From positions 1 through 15,481 of the forward strand of contig CALEIL010000520.1 in assembly GCA_937876435.1 (NCBI GenBank): 15,481 nt of DNA, in the 5' to 3' direction. Position 1 is the stretch's first letter, and each line of letters opens with the position of its first letter. Below the pieces are notes generated by a model. The model made no database searches. It had not been told where the DNA came from and worked only from the letters and a program-made list of their open reading frames with translations. This document shows, one piece after another, positions 1 through 7,886 of this stretch. Source of the DNA: an uncultured Bacteroidota bacterium. Its GTDB lineage: Bacteria > Bacteroidota > Bacteroidia > Chitinophagales > Saprospiraceae. The position numbers and the translations under genes are program-made.

Positions 1-1
1 C

Positions 2-523
2 AGAAAAAACATCAAGCCCAATTTTAAAACGCTTGGACGACGTCTCGGAAAAGATATGAAAGCCGGAGCGGATATTATCAGCCAATTGGGTCAGAAAGAA
101 ATTTCAGAAATTGAAAAATCCGGAGGTTACCAACTGATGCTGAATGGCCAGACCTATGATCTGAGTCTGGAGGATTTTGTGATCGGTTCGGATGATATCG
201 AAGGATGGATGGTGGCCAAAGATGAAGAGATCACGGTGGCACTGGATATTCACATGGATCATGATCTCGTATCCGAGGGAATCGCCCGGGAGCTGGTGAA
301 CCGGATCCAGAATATGAGGAAGGAAGCAGATTTTGAAGTGACGGACCGCATCCAGGTTAGGATCAGTCCAAATGAAATCGTGTTTCCCGCGGTGGAAAAA
401 TTTGGTGAGTACATCAGGCAGGAAGTGCTGGCGGATGAATTGTCTGTCGGGCCGGCCGAGAACGGACAGGAAGTGGAGTTGGTGGAAGGCGCCAGGATTC
501 GCATCACGCTGCACAGAAATTGA
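2..523 (+). CDS. ileS: Isoleucine--tRNA ligase, C-terminal 173 residues (5' end outside window)
   Basis: This is the tail of isoleucyl-tRNA synthetase, the cytosolic enzyme that charges tRNA-Ile. The frame is open from the first bases and ends at TGA 521-523, so the gene is cut by the window edge rather than starting at the internal ATG at 56. Recognisable are the KPNFKTLGRRLGKDMK block at the very start, the conserved GIARELVNRIQNMRKEADFEV stretch of the anticodon-binding region, and the closing β-rich segment. This arrangement matches the eukaryote-like IleS class common in Bacteroidota, which ends in a DUF5915-type domain and lacks the C-terminal zinc finger of the E. coli type. Only about one sixth of a usual ~1100-residue protein is visible, so catalytic motifs (HIGH, KMSKS) cannot be checked. 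recO follows after three bases in the same frame, implying co-transcription. Confidence 0.93.
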   Translation, partial: RKNIKPNFKTLGRRLGKDMKAGADIISQLGQKEISEIEKSGGYQLMLNGQTYDLSLEDFVIGSDDIEGWMVAKDEEITVALDIHMDHDLVSEGIARELVNRIQNMRKEADFEVTDRIQVRISPNEIVFPAVEKFGEYIRQEVLADELSVGPAENGQEVELVEGARIRITLHRN

Positions 524-526
524 GTC

Positions 527-1252
527 GTGGCCCGGATAGTCCAGACAACAGGGATCGTAATCCGTCGGATGAACTATCGGGAATCGAGTATGATCGTGGA
601 TATTTTTACAGAAAGTCACGGACTGTCGGGCTTTATTGTTTCAGGCGTACGAAAAACCAAACCGGCATTTTCACCCGTCCTGTTTACACCTGGATATACC
701 TTATCGATCGTCTTTTACGAGCGGGATCCATATCAGTTATGGCGGATCAAGGAAGCGAGCATTGCGCATCAATTATCCCGCACTCCTTTTGATATTATCC
801 GAGGGAATACGGCGCTTTGCATGTGCGAGGTCATAAAAAAGGTGGTGCATCCGTACGACGTCAATGCATCTCTTTATCAATTCCTTTCAACCTATTTTCA
901 ATCGCTGGATCGGGTGGATAAAACGGGAAATATCCTCCTTCATTTTCTGGCCCATCTGTCGGTGGAACTCGGCTTTGGACCCCGGGGAGAGGAGGAAAAC
1001 GGCCCTCTTTTCTTTGATATCAAATCCGGGCAGTTTTTACGGGAAGAACCCACTCATCCACTATCACTGGATTCAGCGGTGAGTTTTTTGTTTCAAAAGG
1101 TGTTGCACTTGAGTCTCGAAGAAATATGCACGGTCCCCGTGGACCGTATTCATCGCCAAAAACTTACGGATGGGTTGATCGATTATATCCGTTATCACAG
1201 TCACACTCCGCAGGAGATAAGGTCCTACGAATTGTTGAAAAAACTATGGTGA
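527..1252 (+). CDS. recO: DNA repair protein RecO
   Basis: RecO helps RecF and RecR load RecA onto SSB-coated single-stranded DNA during gap repair and recombination. The 241-residue product has the family layout: an N-terminal OB-fold (about residues 1-80) opening with TTGIVIRRMNYRESSMIVDIF and ending its strands near FVYERDPYQLW-like sequence, then a helical C-terminal domain. The length is normal for the family. The GTG at 527 is the only reasonable start: the ileS stop sits just before it in the same frame, and the next ATG (inside RRMNYRES) would remove the first conserved strand. No Shine-Dalgarno site is visible, so translation is probably coupled to ileS termination three bases upstream. 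I see no zinc-finger cysteine quartet in the C-terminal domain. Confidence 0.92.
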   Translation: MARIVQTTGIVIRRMNYRESSMIVDIFTESHGLSGFIVSGVRKTKPAFSPVLFTPGYTLSIVFYERDPYQLWRIKEASIAHQLSRTPFDIIRGNTALCMCEVIKKVVHPYDVNASLYQFLSTYFQSLDRVDKTGNILLHFLAHLSVELGFGPRGEEENGPLFFDIKSGQFLREEPTHPLSLDSAVSFLFQKVLHLSLEEICTVPVDRIHRQKLTDGLIDYIRYHSHTPQEIRSYELLKKLW

Positions 1253-1497
1253 TGCTTTTGATCGGGGGCGTTTGATTGCTCCGCGCGTATGTTGGATTCT
1301 CATATGATGCAAACCGTTTGATGTGATTTACGCGGGGGATAATTTCCCGGGTCGTGATCAACCTAAAGGCGGGTTGCAGGAGCGATCAGCATCTGGTTCG
1401 TACAACAGAATAAGATCAACAGAAATCTACGGAATCTGTGGGCGAAGAGTGCTAAGTATCCCAATCAATGAATCAATCTTCAAAAATTCGAAGTGCC

Positions 1498-2325
1498 TTA
1501 ACTATTGAAGTATATTTTCAAAAAATATCCGCCTCCCCCGGCGCCGAGCATTTTGTACACCACGTTGGGTTCTTGTTGACTGTCTGCCCACTCCTGTCTG
1601 ATACCTTCCGGAATCCAGTCACTGAAAAGATGCAGTTGGTTTTCTGAAAAAATCTTGAGTAAATTTTCAGCTATTCTTTTTTCATTTTTGATCACCGCTT
1701 CCACCAGCTTGTTGTTGACTTTGGTCAGTGTATCAATATTGGACGCAAACTCTTTGTCTTGTTTGAGTCGATCTAAAAACCGGTTGATCCCTTCGCCATC
1801 CTCCCTTATTTCACCACTGTCTATCAGCTCAGTGGTCCAGCTATCAAGACAAGTAAGGGACGTGTTGACCAATACGGATTGATTGTTTTTCCGAAGAACC
1901 GGCAAATTGAAATAAATCGGCATGGGGTCAAATCCTGAACTTGTTCCGTGCATATAATTCTCCATGGCAGCGAAAATTTTCTGCAGGTCATTCATCGAGA
2001 TTTCGGAATCCTGTAAAGTTTTGTACCTGTCGTAAATCGCGGCTACGATGGACGCGGAACTTCCCAATCCCTTATGCCTGGGAACATCGGAAACCAGTTG
2101 CCAGCCGGCTTCGAGATGTTTGCCGAGCAGGGATATATTGAGGTGTTCGGCTAGGGAATCTTCATCGCCCAGGTATTCGTGGTATTTGATCAATTCGAGA
2201 TCAGGATTATCTTTTCTTTCCCATTTTACGGAGTACCTTTTTTCAGGTAGAGCCAAAGCTGCTCCTTGATTGAGAACCAGATATTCTCCAAACATCAAAA
2301 GCTTGCCATGGTATAGTTTTCGCAT
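1498..2325 (-). CDS. GHMP-family kinase, mevalonate kinase-like
   Basis: This is a small-molecule kinase of the GHMP superfamily (275 aa), most like the Bacteroidota proteins annotated as mevalonate kinase, which phosphorylate mevalonate with ATP on the way to isopentenyl diphosphate. All three family motifs are visible: motif 1 near the N-terminus (HGKLLMFGEYLVL, residues 6-18), the ATP-binding loop PRHKGLGSSASI (82-93), and the glycine-rich motif 3 MLGAGGGGYF near the C-terminus. The segment HGTSSGFDP (126-134) carries the Asp (D133) expected as catalytic base in mevalonate-type kinases. The gene stands alone here, convergent with recO and divergent from the osmC remnant; no other mevalonate-pathway gene is in the window. 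Phosphomevalonate kinase or another GHMP substrate cannot be excluded from sequence alone. Confidence 0.82.
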   Translation of the reverse strand: MRKLYHGKLLMFGEYLVLNQGAALALPEKRYSVKWERKDNPDLELIKYHEYLGDEDSLAEHLNISLLGKHLEAGWQLVSDVPRHKGLGSSASIVAAIYDRYKTLQDSEISMNDLQKIFAAMENYMHGTSSGFDPMPIYFNLPVLRKNNQSVLVNTSLTCLDSWTTELIDSGEIREDGEGINRFLDRLKQDKEFASNIDTLTKVNNKLVEAVIKNEKRIAENLLKIFSENQLHLFSDWIPEGIRQEWADSQQEPNVVYKMLGAGGGGYFLKIYFNS

Positions 2326-2422
2326 AGTTCCAGCACGTTTAAAAGCTCAAAATAGGTACTTAGATCGGTTTTTCCATAGATCGGTGGGGAATTATTCAAA
2401 GTACGATAGATTTAGATCCAGA

Positions 2423-2430
2423 CAAAAGTA
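2423..2430 (-). promoter_or_regulatory. Candidate -7 element for the GHMP kinase
   Basis: Read on the minus strand this is TACTTTTG, an exact fit to the Bacteroidota -7 consensus TAnnTTTG. It lies about 100 bases before the kinase start, in the 176-base divergent spacer. I see no TTG at the expected distance upstream for the -33 element, so the call rests on one half-site. Confidence 0.25.
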
Positions 2431-2501
2431 CTCGGACAACATCTCTATATGGTAAGATTGTGATAGCTTTATATAAGTCAGTCGAATTGAAATTTTAATT
2501 C

Positions 2502-2905
2502 ATGGAATATACCGTCAAGGCAGGTTTAATCTGGAAAGGCTATGCGTCAATCGATATCAAGCACTCCGATATACAATTTGGAATAACACCGGAATTGGCC
2601 TATTCTTTGCTCAATCAGCCGAAGCGCTCCCGGGATCCTTCACGGCATGCATACTCAAAAATGTGGAGCGTTTTTCCCATTTTTTAAAATTTGAATACAG
2701 CCGGGCTGATATCGTTGTGAAAGCAACCCGGCTCGAGAACCCTCCCAGAATGGACAAAGTGCATTACGAACTGATGATATTTAGCAATGATCAGGAATTG
2801 AATGTTGATTTGCTCAAAAAAAATATCGAAAAATTTGGGACGATATTTAATACGGTCAAAACCTCCTGCACGATCACCGGGAATATCGTCCAAATGACTG
2901 ATTAA
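2502..2905 (+). pseudogene. OsmC-family protein, interrupted by a one-base deletion
   Basis: OsmC/Ohr-family proteins are cytosolic peroxide-reducing thiol proteins that use two cysteines. The reading begins at ATG 2502 (MEYTVKAGLIWKGYASIDIK), runs through FGITPELAYSLLN, then leaves the family pattern at about 2616. The other frame continues exactly as the family should: AEALPGSFTACILKNVERFS, then ATRLENPPRMDKVHYEL, LLKKNIEKFGTIFNTVK and a stop at 2903-2905. Restoring one C at 2616 (aat-cca-gcc instead of aat-cag-cc) gives a continuous protein of about 134 residues, a normal OsmC length, with L-N-P-A-E at the joint. Both redox cysteines survive, at codons 2648-2650 and 2867-2869. There is no slippery heptamer, so programmed frameshifting is unlikely; this is either a recent pseudogene or a base-calling error. 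The intact downstream codon usage argues for a very recent event or an error. Confidence 0.85.
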
Positions 2906-2973
2906 TACCATGGCCCGATCCATAGAGCACCAGGATACGGTCTGAGGAGCGGCTCCCAATCCGTTGTTAAAAT

Positions 2974-2996
2974 TCCGGCGTGTGAATCCAGCCGGA
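2974..2996 (+). terminator. GC-rich hairpin between osmC remnant and mfd, terminator-like
   Basis: TCCGGC (2974-2979) pairs perfectly with GCCGGA (2991-2996) around an 11-base loop, and is followed by GATTTATT. It lies 70 bases after the osmC stop. The stem is short and the following T-run is poor, so intrinsic termination is only a possibility. Confidence 0.22.
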
Positions 2997-3003
2997 GATT
3001 TAT

Positions 3004-3011
3004 TACCTTTG
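3004..3011 (+). promoter_or_regulatory. Candidate -7 element for mfd
   Basis: TACCTTTG matches the Bacteroidota -7 consensus TAnnTTTG exactly. About 19 bases upstream is TGTG (2981-2984), a poor -33 match. Initiation here would give a leader of roughly 110 bases before the mfd GTG. The 224-base spacer contains nothing else that I recognise apart from the adjacent hairpin. Confidence 0.33.
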
Positions 3012-3129
3012 CGCGGAATTTCAATAAAACAGGAAATCTGCATAATAAAACCTGTCAATGTCCTTCTCATTCCAGGATAAACTATTTGTCGGTCACCGGG
3101 TTTTAAAATCGTTTAGTTAAGAGTCAGGA

Positions 3130-6100
3130 GTGGAGAACTTAGAAAATTTTTTACAGCATTATCGCCACAGTCCGGTCGTCGAAGATATCAACCGGAGGAT
3201 CGCAAGTAGTGTGGTGGAGCACATTGGGATCGGTTCAGCAGCAGGAAGCAGCAAAAGCGTCCTGATTGCAGCTACGTACGAGAATCAGCGGAAACACTAC
3301 ATCGTACTGTGCGGCGACAAGGAAGAAGCCGCCTATCAATTCAATTCACTGGAAGCACTTCTTCCCGGTAAACCCATTCACTTCCTGCCGGACAGTTTCA
3401 GACAACCCCAAAACTTTACCAGGATTGATCGCAACAATCTGCTGCTGAAAACCGAAACGGCCAATCAGTTGTACAGTGATCGCCAACGCAGACATATCAT
3501 CGTCACCTACCCGGAAGCTTTGATCGAAAAACTGGTTTCCCCTGAAGTGTTGAACAAGAACCGGGTTGATCTGCGCATCGGGGAGGAAATGGATGCAGAA
3601 TTGCTTATGACCGAACTGGTGGATTACGGGTACCGGCACGTGGATTTTGTGTATGAACCCGGTGAGTTTTCGATCCGGGGTGGCATTATCGATATTTTTA
3701 CCTATGGCAACGATTGGCCTTACAGGGTTGAGTTGTTTGATACCGAGATAGAAAGCATTCGGTTATTTGATCCGGAAAGTCAGTTGTCCCGGAAAAAGGT
3801 GGATTACATTTCTATCGTGCCCGACATTCAGGAAAAAGTCAGCTCGGAGGAGTGGGCCTCTTTTTTCACGCTGATCAAGAATGACGCGATCGTGTGGGAT
3901 CTGAACCATGCCCTCTTTGACAGTCGCCTGGAAAAAACCTACGAACTGTTGCTCGATTTCCAGAAAGAGAAGGTCCGCTCTGAGTACCCTGCCGATGTCA
4001 TGTCGTTTTTTGAGAACGAGAAATATCTCAATCCTTCGCAATTGAAAGCTGAATTGTCTGACTTTGCAGGATTTTATTTTGAGGACACCTTTAAACTGGA
4101 GATTCCACTGGCCGACCGGATCGACCTCAATATTGATCCACAACCCAGCTTCAATAAAAATTTTACCCTGCTGATTGAGAATCTGAGACAACACCACGCA
4201 AGTGGATACGATATCTTTTTGTTCACAGAAAGCGAAAGGCAATCGCGGAGGCTCAATTCCATATTTCACGATCTCGAAGCTGGCCTGCCCGTACAAACCA
4301 TCCTATCCTCGCTTCACGAGGGATATATCGATCACCAGCTTAAATTGGTCTGCTACACGGACCATCAGATTTTCCAGCGTTTTCATCAGTACAATCTGAG
4401 GAAAGGTTTTTCCAAGAGCAAAGCCTTGACTTCGAGAATGTTGCGGGAACTACAACCCGGAGATTTTGTGACCCACATCGACCATGGCGTCGGACGGTAT
4501 TCGGGTCTGGAAAAAATCGAAATCAAAGGTCAGACCCAGGAGTCATTGCGCATCGTATACAAGAACAACGATGTATTATACGTCAGTATCAATTCGCTCC
4601 ACAAAATCACCCGATTCACCGGCGAGGAAGGAAAGCAACCATCGCTGAGCAAACTGGGAACGGATGCCTGGAACAAACTCAAAAGCAGGACAAAAAAGCA
4701 AATCAAGGACATCGCTTCCGAACTCATCAAATTGTACGCCCGGCGAAAAGCTTCCAAAGGATTTGCCTGCAAACCGGATGGTTACCTGCAAACCGAACTG
4801 GAGGCCAGTTTTTTCTATGAAGATACCCCGGATCAGGAACAGGCGACGATCGATGTCAAACGGGATATGGAGAAAGAAAGTCCGATGGACCGACTGATAT
4901 GCGGGGATGTGGGGTTTGGTAAAACCGAGATTGCGGTTCGGGCTGCTTTCAAAGCTGTGGTCAATGGAAAACAGGTGGCCATTTTGGTTCCCACGACGAT
5001 TTTGGCCTTGCAGCACTACAAAACGTTTCACGAGAGATTGTCAGAATTTGGAGTGAGTCTGGCCTACGTCAACCGGTTTAAGACGGCCCGGGAGAAAAAA
5101 GAAATTTATGAAGACGTGAAAGAAGGAAAAGTGGATATCCTGATCGGCACGCATGCTATCCTCAATAAAAATATTGTTTTCAAAGACCTCGGTCTGCTGG
5201 TCATCGATGAAGAACAAAAATTTGGCGTGACCGCGAAGGAACGACTCCGGGACTTCAAGGTCAACGTAGATACCCTGACACTGACAGCCACACCTATTCC
5301 CCGAACGCTACAATTTTCCCTGATGGCAGCCCGGGATCTGTCCATCCTGAGGACCGCTCCTCCCAACAGGCAGGCCATCCACACCGAAATCAGAATTTTC
5401 AACCACGAGTTGATCCGGGATTCGATTTACCACGAAGTGGACCGGGGTGGTCAGGTATTCTTTGTACACAACAGGGTCAAAGCCCTTCAGGAGATGAAAG
5501 TGCTGCTCGCGAACCTGTGTCCGGATATCGACATTGCCGTGGCTCATGGCCAGATGGAGAGCAAACAATTGGAAGATACCCTGGTGAGGTACATCAACGG
5601 TGAATTTGATTTACTCCTCTGTACGAATATTATCGAAACCGGGCTCGATATCCCCAATGCCAACACGATCATCATCAACAATGCGCATCAATTTGGACTG
5701 AGTGATCTACATCAACTCCGGGGCAGGGTAGGTCGATCCAACAAAAAGGCTTATTGCTATCTTTTCAGCCCGCCCTTGTCGGTGCTCACGTCAGAAGCAC
5801 GGAAGAGGCTCCGGACGATCGAGGAATTTTCGGATCTGGGATCGGGTTTTGAGATAGCCATGCGTGACCTTGATATCAGGGGGGCCGGAAATCTTCTGGG
5901 CGCGGAACAGAGTGGATTTATTTCCGAAATAGGATATCATACCTATCAGAAAATTCTGGAAGAATCTATCCGGGAACTGAAAGAGACCGATTTTAAAGAC
6001 TTGTTTCAGGAAGATCTTCACAAGCAGAAAGAGTTTGTGCAGGACGTGGTGATTGAGACCGATTCAGATATGTTGATTCCGGATTCCTACGTCAATCAGA

Positions 6101-6507
6101 TCCGGGAGCGATTGAGTCTGTATACCACGCTGGATCATTTGAAAAATGAAGAAGAACTGGACACGTTTGCCGCAGACCTGAGGGATCGGTTTGGGCCTTA
6201 CGGGCAGGAGGTGGAAAACCTGTTTCAGGGGCTGCGTTTGCGTTGGTTGGGTAAGGTATTGGGCTTCGAACGGATCATCGTCACGGATAAAAAGTTGCGC
6301 TGTTTCTTTCCGAATGATCCTCAGTCCGCGTATTACGAATCTTCCGTGTTCAGGGATCTGCTGACCCACGTGAATAAGAATCCCAAAAAACTTAAAATGA
6401 AGGTCAAGCAATCCCGTAGCCATTTAATCCTGGTGGTAGATGATATGTCTTCGATGAAAAAGGTTATTTCGTTTTTGAAGGATCTGGAAGCAGTGATCAG
6501 TGGTTAG
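3130..6507 (+). CDS. mfd: Transcription-repair coupling factor Mfd
   Basis: Mfd is an ATP-driven DNA translocase that pushes stalled RNA polymerase off damaged DNA and recruits UvrA for nucleotide excision repair. The 1125-residue product shows the complete order: UvrB-like N-terminal module (to about residue 340, including SIRGGIIDIFTYG), the RNA-polymerase-interacting domain starting LQPGDFVTHIDHGVGRY (441-457), helicase lobe 1 with Walker A GDVGFGKTE (592-600), Walker B DEEQ (693-696) and TATPIPRTL (719-727), lobe 2 with the HQLRGRVGR motif (861-869), and the C-terminal TRCF domain with the LYTTLDHLKNEEELD region. The start is forced: an in-frame TAA lies at 3118-3120 and the GTG at 3130 is the only start codon before conserved sequence. 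AGGAG abuts the GTG but is too close to act as a normal ribosome site. No truncation or missing catalytic residue is seen. Confidence 0.97.
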   Translation: MENLENFLQHYRHSPVVEDINRRIASSVVEHIGIGSAAGSSKSVLIAATYENQRKHYIVLCGDKEEAAYQFNSLEALLPGKPIHFLPDSFRQPQNFTRIDRNNLLLKTETANQLYSDRQRRHIIVTYPEALIEKLVSPEVLNKNRVDLRIGEEMDAELLMTELVDYGYRHVDFVYEPGEFSIRGGIIDIFTYGNDWPYRVELFDTEIESIRLFDPESQLSRKKVDYISIVPDIQEKVSSEEWASFFTLIKNDAIVWDLNHALFDSRLEKTYELLLDFQKEKVRSEYPADVMSFFENEKYLNPSQLKAELSDFAGFYFEDTFKLEIPLADRIDLNIDPQPSFNKNFTLLIENLRQHHASGYDIFLFTESERQSRRLNSIFHDLEAGLPVQTILSSLHEGYIDHQLKLVCYTDHQIFQRFHQYNLRKGFSKSKALTSRMLRELQPGDFVTHIDHGVGRYSGLEKIEIKGQTQESLRIVYKNNDVLYVSINSLHKITRFTGEEGKQPSLSKLGTDAWNKLKSRTKKQIKDIASELIKLYARRKASKGFACKPDGYLQTELEASFFYEDTPDQEQATIDVKRDMEKESPMDRLICGDVGFGKTEIAVRAAFKAVVNGKQVAILVPTTILALQHYKTFHERLSEFGVSLAYVNRFKTAREKKEIYEDVKEGKVDILIGTHAILNKNIVFKDLGLLVIDEEQKFGVTAKERLRDFKVNVDTLTLTATPIPRTLQFSLMAARDLSILRTAPPNRQAIHTEIRIFNHELIRDSIYHEVDRGGQVFFVHNRVKALQEMKVLLANLCPDIDIAVAHGQMESKQLEDTLVRYINGEFDLLLCTNIIETGLDIPNANTIIINNAHQFGLSDLHQLRGRVGRSNKKAYCYLFSPPLSVLTSEARKRLRTIEEFSDLGSGFEIAMRDLDIRGAGNLLGAEQSGFISEIGYHTYQKILEESIRELKETDFKDLFQEDLHKQKEFVQDVVIETDSDMLIPDSYVNQIRERLSLYTTLDHLKNEEELDTFAADLRDRFGPYGQEVENLFQGLRLRWLGKVLGFERIIVTDKKLRCFFPNDPQSAYYESSVFRDLLTHVNKNPKKLKMKVKQSRSHLILVVDDMSSMKKVISFLKDLEAVISG

Positions 6508-6600
6508 AAATTGGGCTGTAAGCTGTGTGAGTGTGGGTGTGCTTGAGCCCCGCTTGTCAATTACACCCCCTCAACCTTCTCAACCGTAAATTGAGATGAT

Positions 6601-6630
6601 TAAACTTGTTGGTGTTTAGAGAATTTTTTT
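6601..6630 (+). terminator. Weak hairpin plus T-run after mfd
   Basis: TAAAC (6601-6605) can pair with GTTTA (6614-6618), followed after five bases by a run of seven T (6624-6630). It sits in the convergent spacer between mfd and the aldo/keto reductase. The stem is short and AT-rich, so this is a weak intrinsic terminator candidate. A second small stem, TCTCAA/TTGAGA (6578-6596), lies just upstream and has no T-run. Confidence 0.25.
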
Positions 6631-6653
6631 ATGATAAACTAATTGGCTGGTGG

Positions 6654-7658
6654 CTATTTTTTATTCATCGTGCCCGCCAATATCGAATCGATCTTTTGGA
6701 GTTCTTCCTTAGTAAATGGTTTACTCTTCAATCCCTCTACGGCATCGGTGATGTGTTTGGTTTTGCTCGCACCGATCAGTACGGAAGTTACCCGTGGATC
6801 TCTGAGAAGCCAGTTGATGGCCATTTGGGCCAGCGTATTGCCGCGGTGCCAGGCCATTTCATTCAAGGATTTGATGATCTGGAGCGCTTCCTCAGTAATT
6901 TGTTCGGGTTTTAGGAAATGAGCTCTTGCAGCTCTGGAGCCCTTGGGGATTCCATCGATATACTTATCGGTCAACAGACCCTGAGCGAGCGGTGAAAAAG
7001 GTATGCAACCCACCCCGTTTTTTCCCAGGACGTCCAGTAATCCCAGTTCCGGAGTGCGTTCAAACATGGAATATTTGGGTTGATGGATAAGACAGGGAGT
7101 GCCGAGTTCCTGTAAAATATCAATGGCCTTCTGAGCCAGATCAGCTGGATAGTTGGATATCCCCACATACAGCGCTTTTCCTTGCCTCACGATCAGATCG
7201 AGGGTATTCATTGTTTCGAACAGCGGTGTCTTGGGATCGGGCCTGTGATGATAAAAAATATCTACATAGTCCAGATTCATCCGACGGAGGCTCTGATCGA
7301 GACTCGAGACAAGGTATTTTTTGCTGCCCCAGTTTCCGTAAGGTCCTTCCCACATATCATAACCGGCTTTTGTCGAAATGATGAGTTCATCCCGATACTT
7401 TTTCAAATGCCGGTTCAGAATCTGTCCAAAATTGGATTCAGCACTGCCGGGAGGAGGACCATAATTATTGGCCAGATCAAAATGAGTGATCCCCAGATCA
7501 AAAGCTGTGAATAATAAATTCTCGTAGTTTGACCGGAGATCCACATCCCCGAAGTTGTGCCACAATCCCAGTGAAATGGAGGGTAATTTCAATCCACTGA
7601 GACCACATCGCCTGTAGGGCATTTCAGCGTATCGTTTTTCAGATGCCAGGTATTCCAT
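6654..7658 (-). CDS. Aldo/keto reductase, YghZ/Gpr-like (AKR14 type)
   Basis: A 334-residue NADPH-dependent aldo/keto reductase, cytosolic, closely resembling E. coli YghZ, which reduces L-glyceraldehyde 3-phosphate and other aldehydes. Near-identical family blocks include MPYRRCGLSGLKLP, SLGLWHNFG, LGITHFDLANNYGPPPGSAE, ELIISTKAGYDMW, GKALYVGISNY, GVGCIPFSPLAQGLLT and VTSVLIGAS (cofactor phosphate region). The catalytic tetrad is present: D61, Y66, K97 and H138. I start at ATG 7656-7658 because MEYLASEKRYAEMPYRRCG matches the YghZ N-terminus; the 17 further codons back to a TTG at 7709 have no family counterpart. No signal peptide. It is divergent from the exported oxidoreductase gene, which suggests but does not prove a role in handling sugar aldehydes released by that locus. 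The physiological substrate is unknown. Confidence 0.93.
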   Translation of the reverse strand: MEYLASEKRYAEMPYRRCGLSGLKLPSISLGLWHNFGDVDLRSNYENLLFTAFDLGITHFDLANNYGPPPGSAESNFGQILNRHLKKYRDELIISTKAGYDMWEGPYGNWGSKKYLVSSLDQSLRRMNLDYVDIFYHHRPDPKTPLFETMNTLDLIVRQGKALYVGISNYPADLAQKAIDILQELGTPCLIHQPKYSMFERTPELGLLDVLGKNGVGCIPFSPLAQGLLTDKYIDGIPKGSRAARAHFLKPEQITEEALQIIKSLNEMAWHRGNTLAQMAINWLLRDPRVTSVLIGASKTKHITDAVEGLKSKPFTKEELQKIDSILAGTMNKK

Positions 7659-7835
7659 GAAGAATGTTTGGTTATAGATCGTCGAATATACAGAAAATTG
7701 TGGATTCAAAAAATGCTAAGAATATTCCCGTTGCGTCCAGTTTTGACCGAATAAAAATTGAATCAACATTTTGCATCCTATTAAAAAATCCTTATTATTG
7801 ACTTTCTGAAATTTAATTTTTGACGATCGGCAACA

Positions 7836-7866
7836 TTGGTAATCCAAATGACCGATATAAGATTTG
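7836..7866 (+). promoter_or_regulatory. Candidate promoter for the oxidoreductase-sulfatase pair
   Basis: TTG at 7836-7838 is followed after exactly 19 bases by TAAGATTTG (7858-7866), close to the Bacteroidota TTG-N19-TAnnTTTG pattern but with one extra base inside the -7 box. The implied leader would be only about 15 bases. It lies in the 228-base divergent spacer shared with the aldo/keto reductase. Confidence 0.25.
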
Positions 7867-7886
7867 GACTAAAACAACATTTTACA

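Noticed and set aside
104..619. 171-codon minus-strand open frame
   Set aside because: It is antisense to the well-supported ileS tail and recO start and has a His/Phe-rich composition typical of a shadow frame.
1335..1376. Small hairpins GGGGA/TTCCC-like and CAACC/GGTTG in the recO-kinase spacer, considered as a bidirectional terminator
   Set aside because: The stems are five pairs at most and no T-run follows on either strand; the 245-base spacer shows nothing else supportable.
2663..2905. Separate 80-codon gene starting at GTG 2663
   Set aside because: That GTG is the Val of the conserved ILKNVER motif, so the frame is the second half of the broken osmC, not an independent gene.
2684..3070. 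128-codon minus-strand open frame across the osmC remnant and the mfd leader
   Set aside because: It is antisense to the conserved OsmC C-terminal half, shows no family motif, and spans a likely promoter and hairpin.
3763..4296. 177-codon minus-strand open frame inside mfd
   Set aside because: It is fully antisense to conserved mfd and has no recognisable domain.
7659..7709. Longer N-terminus for the aldo/keto reductase (TTG start at 7709)
   Set aside because: The extra 17 residues have no counterpart in the YghZ family, while ATG 7658 matches the family start.
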